Below are positions 1 to 4,322 of a stretch of DNA of 5,835 nt, one piece after another; position 1 is the first letter of the stretch, and each line of letters starts with the position of its first letter. Under the pieces are notes generated by a model. The model worked only from the letters and a program-made list of their open reading frames with translations. It made no database searches and was not told the origin of the DNA. The position numbers and the translations under genes are program-made. This DNA comes from Nitriliruptoraceae bacterium (GTDB lineage Bacteria; Actinomycetota; Nitriliruptoria; Nitriliruptorales; Nitriliruptoraceae), in NCBI GenBank assembly GCA_007121975.1, contig SKJO01000345.1, positions 1 through 5,835 of the forward strand, given 5' to 3'.

Positions 1-116
1 CGTTCACGTCGGGGTGCGGCAGTTGCCGCCTCGTGGATGTGGCGTACGGAGACGGACAGCAATGACCGGTTGGGTACGCCGCATCGATCGGGGCGTGGAT
101 CCGGCCGCCGACGGGG
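1..116. repeat. Large direct repeat, copy A (may continue past window edge)
   Basis: Positions 1-84 match 390-473 base for base, and positions 85-116 match 537-568 base for base. Copy A therefore equals copy B minus one internal 63-bp block. The repeat starts at the first base of the window, so its true left end is unknown. It contains one hairpin element (36-85). Confidence 0.9.
36..85. repeat. Hairpin repeat element, copy 1
   Basis: Arms 36-47 and 74-85 pair over 12 positions, with one G-T wobble at 40/81 and a 26-nt interior. Inside, a short CGG/CCG helix can close around the variable tip. The core sequence is shared with the copies at 426-473 and 488-537. Function is unknown. It could be a REP-like or MITE-like element, a structured RNA piece or a protein-binding site. 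Confidence 0.7.
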
Positions 117-163
117 CCGGATCGCTTGGTGCCGCGCGGTGGGGCTCCGGACGTTGTCAGCGA

Positions 164-196
164 CGGCTGCCGAACCCTCAACAGGTTCGGCAGCCG
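164..196. other. Perfect 13-bp-stem hairpin with 7-nt loop
   Basis: Positions 164-176 and 184-196 are perfect inverted complements around the loop at 177-183. The stem is strong and GC-rich. Neither side is followed by a T-tract, so this is not a classical intrinsic terminator. T-less hairpin terminators have been proposed in high-GC actinobacteria, and it could end transcription entering from either side. It could also be a structured element linked to the surrounding repeats. Confidence 0.6.
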
Positions 197-425
197 GGCC
201 GGATCGCGGAGCGAGGAGCTGGCGTTGGCCTGTCCTGGTTGATGATGCCGCGGGGGTGGCGTTCCCCTGGTCCGGACGGCCGCCCGGCCGCTCGTTCGTG
301 CGCCAGCCGTGGGTGAGTGGGCGCTTCGAGAGCAGAGGGACCCCGTTGCAGCCGATTCGTGCGCTTGGCGTGTGCCACTGTGCGCCAGTCGTTCACGTCG
401 GGGTGCGGCAGTTGCCGCCTCGTGG

Positions 426-473
426 ATGTGGCGTACGGAGACGGACAGCAATGACCGGTTGGGTACGCCGCAT
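426..473. repeat. Hairpin repeat element, copy 2
   Basis: Identical in sequence to copy 1 apart from the outermost pair, which is lost because position 474 is G. Arms 426-436 and 463-473 pair over 11 positions. It lies in direct orientation with copy 3, whose core begins 63 bp further on. Confidence 0.7.
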
Positions 474-487
474 GGTCCGGCGTGGAG

Positions 488-537
488 GATGCGGCGTACG
501 GAGACGGACACGGGTGACCGGTTGGGTACGCCGCATC
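488..537. repeat. Hairpin repeat element, copy 3
   Basis: Arms 488-499 and 526-537 form a perfect 12-bp inverted repeat around a 26-nt interior. Compared with copies 1 and 2 the changes fall at two places only. A T-to-C change converts the stem wobble into a C-G pair, and four bases change at the loop tip (511-514). That pattern fits selection on, or formation through, the folded structure. Confidence 0.75.
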
Positions 538-558
538 GATCGGGGCGTGGATCCGGCC

Positions 559-620
559 GCCGACGGGGACGCGCCGACGGGAGGACGCCGACGGTGCCGC
601 GGACGGGGAAGCGCCGAGAA
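559..620. repeat. Degenerate tandem repeat, about 14-bp period
   Basis: The octamer GCCGACGG occurs exactly at 559, 573 and 587. Degraded versions follow at 599 (GCGGACGG) and 613 (GCCGAGAA). Intervals are 14, 14, 12 and 14 bp. It begins inside the right end of direct-repeat copy B, whereas copy A contains only a single unit, so the array expanded at copy B only. Confidence 0.6.
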
Positions 621-625
621 GGCGC
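611..625 (-). terminator. Weak hairpin 3' of the signalling gene
   Basis: Positions 611-615 and 621-625 pair as a 5-bp GC stem with a 5-nt loop, about 30 bp past the stop codon at 655. In minus-strand sense it is followed by a short pyrimidine run but no real T-tract. It is the only terminator-like structure close to this gene end and is weak. Confidence 0.25.
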
Positions 626-654
626 GGCCCGGCGCAGCCAGAGGGCCACCTGGC

Positions 655-2157
655 TCAGCCGGCGGCGCGCACCGCGAGCAGCGTCGCCAGGTTGTCCACG
701 GCCGTGGCCACGATGTCCGGGTCGAGTTCGGTGCCTGCCCGCTCGCGGAGCCTTTCGGTGATCGCCCCGGCGCTGATGCTGCGGTTGAGCGCGAGTGCCT
801 CGTCGATCACGTGGACCACGGCGATGACCCGGGCCGCCTCGGGGATCTCGGCGCCGGCCAGGCCCTCGGGGAACCCCTCACCGTCCCAGCGCTCACGCTG
901 GGCGCGCACGGCATCGGCCACGGCCCGGCCCGAGGTCAGCTGCAGCAGCTCGGCGGATCGTGCCGGGAAGGTCCGCCAGGCCTCGAGCAGTTCTCCCGTT
1001 AGGTCGCCGGGGCCGCCGACGGCCGCTGCCGGCAGACCGGCCCGACCGACGTCGTGCAGGTGGCCCGACAGTCGCATGCGGGAGACCGCCGCGGGGGAGC
1101 AGCCGCGCATCCGGCCGAGCTCCGCGGACATCCGGCCGACGCGCTCGCCGTGGCCGCGGCCCTCGACCATGGCCGGCTCGACCTCGTCGAGCAGCCGCAC
1201 GACCGCCTCGAGCTCGGTCGTGACCGACACGCCCAGGGCGAGGTCCTCGGCACTGAGCACCGTACGGGCGCCGTCGACCGCCGCGACCTCCACGGCGCGG
1301 CGGGCGAGGTCGAGCAGTTCCTCGGTGTCGTTGGCGCTCTCGGGGCCGGCGTGGCCGATGACCAGGCGCAGGGGCAGCCCCCGGTCCCGGAAGGTGGCGC
1401 AGGCTTCGACCAGGCGGTTGCCGACCCGTTCGGCGTCGTGCGGGCTCAGGTGCTCGCCGATCATCCCGAACTCGCCGTTGCCGGTGGCGTAGACCTCGCA
1501 GGTATGCGCGGCCGCGATGTGCGCCAGGGCCGAGCCCAGCCGCCGACGCTGGAAGGAGACCACCGCGTCGGGGTTGGGCACGGACCAGCGCTCGGAGACG
1601 ACCTTGAGGTAGGCCACCCGAGGGATCTCGTCGGCGTCGGCCAGCGTGCTGATGCGCCGCTCGAAGGACGGCCGGTCGGGCAGGCCCGTGCCGGTGTCCA
1701 CGCCGCGGTTGCTGGCCGAGGAGCCGCCGCCGAAGCGTCGTTCGAAGGAGGCGAGCAGTGCGGTGGGCGTGCGGTCGTCTTCGACCAGCCCGATCAGCGC
1801 TTCCTCGTTGCCCTCACCGACCACGGCGTCGGCGCCGGCCCGGACCAGGTCGGCAGCGAGCCGCTCGGCACCGGTGTGGGCGAGCACGATGGTGCGCCCG
1901 ACACGTGCCCCGAGCTCGTCGCTCAGCGCGCGCAACTCGTCGGGGGGCAGGCGCGTGGAGACCAGCAGCGCGTCGACGTCGGCATCCGGGTCGTCGAGGA
2001 GTTCCGCGCCGGTGGCCTCGACCCGCATCCTCGCCGAGGCCGGGACGCCGAGGCAGCGCAGGCGCAGGACCTCACCGGAGGTAGGCGGGAAACCCAGTCG
2101 CTCGAGCAGGACCTTCGCGCCCTCTGCGGCCGGTGCAACGGCGGGGGCAGCGGACAT
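655..2157 (-). CDS. Degenerate receiver / GGDEF / HD-GYP signalling protein
   Basis: This 500-residue protein has no signal peptide or membrane segment and is probably cytoplasmic. Residues about 8-128 look like a response-regulator receiver, but the usual phosphoacceptor Asp is replaced (S67 in DALLVSTRLP) and the late conserved Lys is absent. Residues about 154-302 follow the GGDEF fold, starting at DTGTGLPDR. The signature is GNGEF (226-230) and the upstream metal-binding Asp is not visible. Residues about 325-495 follow HD-GYP: H336, the HD pair H368-D369 and WDGEGFP (424-430) remain. The HP histidine is lost (TFPAR) and the HH pair before the glutamate is QR (420-421). Known families of this kind make or degrade c-di-GMP; this one looks catalytically dead and may bind ligand or protein. 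The start is the ATG overlapping the sigma-factor stop as TGATG, with no clear ribosome binding site of its own, so translation is probably coupled. Domain calls are solid; function is inferred. Confidence 0.85.
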   Translation of the reverse strand: MSAAPAVAPAAEGAKVLLERLGFPPTSGEVLRLRCLGVPASARMRVEATGAELLDDPDADVDALLVSTRLPPDELRALSDELGARVGRTIVLAHTGAERLAADLVRAGADAVVGEGNEEALIGLVEDDRTPTALLASFERRFGGGSSASNRGVDTGTGLPDRPSFERRISTLADADEIPRVAYLKVVSERWSVPNPDAVVSFQRRRLGSALAHIAAAHTCEVYATGNGEFGMIGEHLSPHDAERVGNRLVEACATFRDRGLPLRLVIGHAGPESANDTEELLDLARRAVEVAAVDGARTVLSAEDLALGVSVTTELEAVVRLLDEVEPAMVEGRGHGERVGRMSAELGRMRGCSPAAVSRMRLSGHLHDVGRAGLPAAAVGGPGDLTGELLEAWRTFPARSAELLQLTSGRAVADAVRAQRERWDGEGFPEGLAGAEIPEAARVIAVVHVIDEALALNRSISAGAITERLRERAGTELDPDIVATAVDNLATLLAVRAAG

Positions 2158-3101
2158 CAGGCGCTCACGACCCGCAGCGGGGTGACCGGGCTGGCGGCGT
2201 CGGCGGCCTGAGCGTCGGCGTCGAGGCGGGTGCGCCAGGTGGTGCTGGCGCTGAGCTCGGCGACGAAGGCGGCGCGGCGGCGCTTGCCCGGAGCGTCCTG
2301 GGGTACCTCGGGCACCCCGTCGAACGCGGTGGCGAAGTAGGCCTGCAGGGCGTGCAGCGCCTCGTGACGAAGCTGGGACACGCGGGCTTCGGTGACCCCG
2401 AGTTCGTCGGCGATGTCGCGCAGCAGCTTGCCCTCGAAGTGGTGCTGGATGAGGACCTGGCGGGGCAGGTCGGGCAGGTGGCTGATGGCGGTGCGCAGGG
2501 TCCCGACCAGTTCGTTGCTCTCCAGCGCGTGCTCCGGCAGCCAGGCCTCGTCGCGCTCGACGACGCGGTCGGCCAACATCGAGGTCTCGCCGAGCCCGTC
2601 GCCCACCGGGCGGTCCAGGGTCAGCAGGGTGGAGGTCAGCGCGGAGGCGCGGCGCTCGCGCACGGCGTCGACGTCGAGCCCGAGCTCGGCGGCGACCTCC
2701 TCGTCCTCCGGACGGCGCTGCAGCCGCTCCTCGAGGTCGTTGGTGGTCTGCTCGATCGCGCGCAGGTCGCGGCGCAGCCGGCGGGTCGCCCAGTCGCGGG
2801 TGCGGGTGGCGTCGAGCACGGCACCGCGGATGCGGATGGAGGCGTAGCGGGCGAAGGGCACCCCGGTCGCCGGGTCGTAGCGGTTGGCGGCGTCGACCAG
2901 GCCGGCCGCTCCGGCGCCGCGCAGCTCGTCGCGGTCGACGTGGCGGGGGAAGCCGGCGGCCAGCTGCTGCACGACGTGCTCGACGAGGTAGAGGTGCGAC
3001 TCGGCCAGCTGCTTGGCGTCGAGGGCGATGACCGTGTCGGCATCCAGGGCGACGGATGCCTCGGCCGTACGGTCCGGGTGCTGGTGCGTGGTGGTCGTCA
3101 C
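2157..3101 (-). CDS. fliA: FliA/WhiG-family RNA polymerase sigma factor (sigma-28 type)
   Basis: This sigma-70-family protein of 314 residues lacks region 1.1. Region 2 spans about 33-107, including SHLYLVEHVVQQL, the DELRGAGAAGLVDAANRYDP segment and the RYASIRIRGAVLD segment ahead of TRDWATRR, which is typical of FliA/WhiG/SigB-like factors. Region 3 is about 108-160 and region 4 about 200-256, with the helix-turn-helix at LLRDIADELGVTEARVSQLR. In this flagellar context it most likely directs late flagellar and chemotaxis promoters. The start is GTG at 3101, with GAGGAG six bases upstream. Residues 257-314 form a charged, Ala-rich C-terminal tail not usual in FliA proteins of about 240-280 residues. 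It is followed immediately, with a TGATG overlap, by the degenerate c-di-GMP-type protein. WhiG is an alternative name; a stress-type sigma factor is less likely given the neighbours. Confidence 0.9.
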   Translation of the reverse strand: MTTTTHQHPDRTAEASVALDADTVIALDAKQLAESHLYLVEHVVQQLAAGFPRHVDRDELRGAGAAGLVDAANRYDPATGVPFARYASIRIRGAVLDATRTRDWATRRLRRDLRAIEQTTNDLEERLQRRPEDEEVAAELGLDVDAVRERRASALTSTLLTLDRPVGDGLGETSMLADRVVERDEAWLPEHALESNELVGTLRTAISHLPDLPRQVLIQHHFEGKLLRDIADELGVTEARVSQLRHEALHALQAYFATAFDGVPEVPQDAPGKRRRAAFVAELSASTTWRTRLDADAQAADAASPVTPLRVVSA

Positions 3102-3227
3102 GGTCCGCTCCTCGGTGCTTCGGCGAGGGGGCTACCGGGGCCGCCGGGGCGTCGATCCGCTGCTGCTCCGGGGGCGCTGGTGCCTCTGGAACAGAGTCTC
3201 GTCGCCAGTACGTGAGGTGAGGAGCCG

Positions 3228-3269
3228 CCTTCACAGGTCCTTCACAGCCCGTCACGGACCTTCACGGGG
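3228..3269. promoter_or_regulatory. Four direct repeats of a TTCAC-type motif at 10-11 bp spacing
   Basis: The units begin at 3228, 3239, 3249 and 3259, with cores TTCACA, TTCACA, GTCACG and TTCACG. Spacing of 11, 10 and 10 bp puts all four on one face of the helix. OmpR-family regulators such as PhoP in actinobacteria bind 11-nt direct repeats with a GTTCAC-like core, and MtrA recognises a GTCAC-type core, so such a regulator is a reasonable guess. The array lies about 127-168 bp upstream of the sigma-factor start. Confidence 0.5.
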
Positions 3270-3325
3270 CCGCTTATGCGCTGTATGGCGTCCCAATAGC
3301 GAAAAGGGCCAATGTCCGGAGAAGA

Positions 3326-3339
3326 GGGCCGATCGGCCC
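3326..3339. promoter_or_regulatory. Perfect 14-bp palindrome, possible operator
   Basis: GGGCCGATCGGCCC is its own reverse complement, with no spacer. It lies centrally in the divergent control region, and a second perfect palindrome, GGTCATGACC, follows at 3351-3360. Either could be a repressor site, but GC-rich palindromes arise easily in such DNA. Confidence 0.3.
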
Positions 3340-3439
3340 CAGATTGTCCCGGTCATGACCTGTGGTTCGGGGAGCGCCGCACGGTCGCCTCGTCGTGCTT
3401 GCTGGCGCCTTGCGCCGTCCCATCGGCCGCCGCCCGCCG

Positions 3440-3452
3440 AACTCTAGGAGTT
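3440..3452. promoter_or_regulatory. Spaced dyad AACTC-TAG-GAGTT, possible operator
   Basis: Five-base arms flank TAG in the least GC-rich part of the control region. An 8-bp palindrome, TGTGCACA, follows at 3464-3471. Both overlap the candidate minus-strand promoter elements, a position that would suit a repressor. Confidence 0.35.
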
Positions 3453-3469
3453 GTGTTCGAAGATGTGCA
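3441..3469 (-). promoter_or_regulatory. Candidate housekeeping promoter toward the sigma-factor operon
   Basis: On the minus strand, TGCACA (3469-3464, four of six matches to TTGACA) is separated by 17 bp from TAGAGT (3446-3441, four of six matches to TATAAT). It would give the sigma-factor mRNA a leader of about 330 nt containing the TTCAC repeats. The call is by inspection only. Confidence 0.3.
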
Positions 3470-3518
3470 CAGAGTGATCGTCGGGTCGTCCGAGGGGTCT
3501 CCCGGCCGCCCGGGCTGC

Positions 3519-3545
3519 TTGACCTCCGGCCGCATCGGCCGACAG
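3519..3545 (+). promoter_or_regulatory. Candidate FliA/WhiG-type promoter for the small helical-protein gene
   Basis: TTGA (3519-3522), a 15-bp spacer and GCCGACAG (3538-3545) resemble the sigma-28 consensus TAAA-N15-GCCGATAA. The predicted start would lie just ahead of the ribosome binding site at 3555, giving a very short leader. If real, the divergently encoded sigma factor would drive this gene. GC-rich background makes partial matches common. Confidence 0.35.
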
Positions 3546-3554
3546 GCAGGCTGG

Positions 3555-3562
3555 AAGGAGGT
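3555..3562 (+). promoter_or_regulatory. Consensus ribosome binding site fixing a GTG start
   Basis: AAGGAGGT is a full anti-16S match five bases before the GTG at 3568. It is the strongest such site in the window. It decides the start of the small gene and is good evidence that the gene is real and well translated. Confidence 0.85.
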
Positions 3563-3567
3563 GGGCC

Positions 3568-3975
3568 GTGCTCCAGGTGCTCATCGATCTGCTGCTCCGC
3601 GAGGCCGCTGCGGCGGACACGGTCGCCGCGCGCACCCGTGCGCTCGAGTTGATCGCCGCCGCCGGTGAACGGCGCTTCCTCGGGATGGCGCTCGACGAAC
3701 TCGAGACCGCCAGCGAGCGGCTCTCGGGGCTCGAACTCACGCGGACGCTGACGCTGTCCACGGCCGGGCTGCCCGCCGATGTCTCCGCGACCGAGCTCAC
3801 CGCCGCCGTGCCCGACGCCGAGGACCGCGTCCTGCTCGAGCGGGCCGTGGACGAGTTGCGCCAGTCCACCGACCGGCTGCGCGACGCACGCGACCGGGCC
3901 ACCGCCGCGATCGGTCGGCAGGCCTCGAGCAGCCGGGTGCGGCTGCAGGCTGCGGAGGCGTTCGCTGCGGTGTGA
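3568..3975 (+). CDS. Small helical protein, probable FlgN-like flagellar export chaperone
   Basis: This 135-residue protein starts at GTG behind a consensus ribosome binding site. It appears almost entirely helical: a long N-terminal coiled-coil-like stretch (about 1-58), a short break around AGLPADVSATEL (66-77), then a second long helix (about 82-133). Length, a Leu/Glu/Arg-rich helical pattern and the GLP-then-EL linker fit FlgN-type chaperones, which bind the FlgK and FlgL C-termini for type III export. Both clients are encoded convergently nearby. It sits alone, facing csrA, with its back to the sigma factor. An alternative is an RsiG-like anti-sigma factor: DELRQSTDR (95-103) fits the start of the RsiG c-di-GMP motif E-X3-S-X2-R, and DELETASER (43-51) is a similar repeat, but the following Gln and Asp positions are not conserved. 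The gene is certain; the function is inferred from weak similarity and context. Confidence 0.65.
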   Translation: MLQVLIDLLLREAAAADTVAARTRALELIAAAGERRFLGMALDELETASERLSGLELTRTLTLSTAGLPADVSATELTAAVPDAEDRVLLERAVDELRQSTDRLRDARDRATAAIGRQASSSRVRLQAAEAFAAV

Positions 3976-4006
3976 CGGCTCCGTCGAAGCCCGGTGGCGC
4001 TGACCC

Positions 4007-4022
4007 CGTGCCCCTCGGCACG
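4007..4022. terminator. Small hairpin between convergent genes
   Basis: CGTGCC (4007-4012) and GGCACG (4017-4022) form a 6-bp stem with a 4-nt loop. It lies in the 48-bp gap between the stop of the plus-strand small gene and the stop of csrA. There is no T-tract on either side. Its position suits a shared bidirectional terminator, but the evidence is structural only. Confidence 0.4.
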
Positions 4023-4023
4023 C

Positions 4024-4317
4024 TCAGTCGGTGTCCGTTGCGGACGCGTCGGGTCCGGCTGGGGGCTTGCGCACCGGTGGGGGAAGGCGCCGACCGCCGG
4101 GCATCCGCGCCACGGCGTCCCGGGCCCGTCCGGCGCTGCGGGCCGCCTGGGCGTTCTCCTCCTCGATCTGGCGGAAGACCTCCTCGCGGTGCACCTGCAC
4201 CGAGCGCGGCGCCTTGATGCCGAGGCGGACCTGATCGCCGCGCACCTCGAGCACGGTGACCACGATCTCGTTGCCGATGATGATCGACTCGTCGATCCGT
4301 CGGGTGAGCACCAACAC
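4024..4317 (-). CDS. csrA: Carbon storage / flagellin translation regulator CsrA
   Basis: Residues 1-60 are a clear CsrA: MLVLTRRIDESIIIG at the N-terminus, then GDQVRLGIKAPRSVQVHREEV, with the RNA-contacting L4 and R44 in place. CsrA dimers bind GGA motifs in mRNA leaders; in flagellated bacteria with FliW, CsrA represses flagellin translation until FliW sequesters it. The gene starts with GTG five bases after the fliW stop and has GGGAGG upstream, so the pair is co-translated. At 97 residues it is longer than common forms (about 61-75), with a Pro-, Arg- and Ala-rich tail from about residue 60. C-terminal extensions in FliW-associated CsrA proteins are known to be part of the FliW interface, but this tail is longer and looks disordered. 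The identification is secure. Confidence 0.95.
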   Translation of the reverse strand: MLVLTRRIDESIIIGNEIVVTVLEVRGDQVRLGIKAPRSVQVHREEVFRQIEEENAQAARSAGRARDAVARMPGGRRLPPPVRKPPAGPDASATDTD

Positions 4318-4322
4318 GGGCG

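Larger units (their letters stand above)
390..568. repeat. Large direct repeat, copy B, with an extra 63-bp block
   Basis: This is the second copy of the repeat at 1-116. It is identical to copy A over both flanks, but carries an additional block at 474-536 that is itself a diverged copy of the preceding hairpin-bearing unit. The simplest reading is a local tandem duplication in copy B or loss of one unit in copy A. The two copies are 389 bp apart in the same orientation, so recombination between their identical 84 bp could delete or expand the segment. Confidence 0.9.
1..654. other. Repeat-rich region with no convincing gene
   Basis: This stretch lies 3' of the minus-strand signalling gene and runs to the window edge. 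Long open frames exist on the plus strand, but they read through repeats and continue antisense into the next gene. Their products are arginine, proline and glycine rich with no recognisable domain, and the same peptide recurs only because the DNA is repeated. What it does hold is a large direct repeat (1-116 and 390-568), three copies of a hairpin element, a separate 13-bp-stem hairpin (164-196) and a 14-bp-period tandem repeat (559-620). Positions 197-389 show nothing I can name apart from a 12-bp direct repeat shared between 114-125 and 196-207. Confidence 0.7.
3102..3567. other. Divergent control region between sigma factor and small helical-protein gene
   Basis: No gene is supported in these 466 bp. 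Frames on both strands are short or are extensions of neighbouring shadows. The region is less GC-rich at about 3275-3320 and 3440-3475. It contains four phased TTCAC-type motifs, perfect dyads at 3326-3339, 3351-3360 and 3464-3471, a spaced dyad at 3440-3452, a small GGCGC/GCGCC hairpin at 3404-3416, and candidate promoters in both directions. It probably controls the sigma-factor operon on the minus strand and the small gene on the plus strand. Confidence 0.7.

Noticed and set aside
489..536. Integron attC-like site, since GTTGGGT in the right arm fits GTTRRRY
   Set aside because: The complementary RYYYAAC box is absent from the left arm, there is no cassette ORF structure, and no integrase is in view. 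The match is probably chance.
1..568. CRISPR array
   Set aside because: Repeat copies are 389 and 63 bp apart, not regularly spaced, with no set of similar-length unique spacers and no cas genes in view.
37..1002. A 321-residue plus-strand open frame with internally repeated peptide
   Set aside because: The peptide repeats mirror the DNA repeats, the right half is antisense to the signalling gene, and there is no recognisable domain or ribosome binding site.
655..2157. Annotation as an active diguanylate cyclase or HD-GYP phosphodiesterase
   Set aside because: The key metal and catalytic residues of both domains are missing, so only the folds can be claimed.
1054..3215. Long plus-strand open frames antisense to the signalling and sigma genes
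   Set aside because: High GC content gives long antisense frames by third-position bias. They have no motifs and the opposite strand encodes recognisable proteins.
655..3255. A single 866-residue minus-strand open frame covering the signalling protein and the region of the sigma gene
   Set aside because: Upstream of 2157 it is out of frame with the sigma factor and reads as Arg/Pro-rich low-complexity sequence. The sigma factor in the other frame has clear domain motifs, and the ATG at 2157 overlaps its stop.
3261..3289. Plus-strand promoter TTCACG-N17-TATGGC
   Set aside because: The -35 is one of the phased TTCAC repeats and the -10 matches only three of six positions. It would leave a leader of about 270 nt with no other support.
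3353..3535. A 60-residue minus-strand open frame in the control region
   Set aside because: No ribosome binding site of note, no recognisable family, and it overlaps the promoter-like and dyad sequences.
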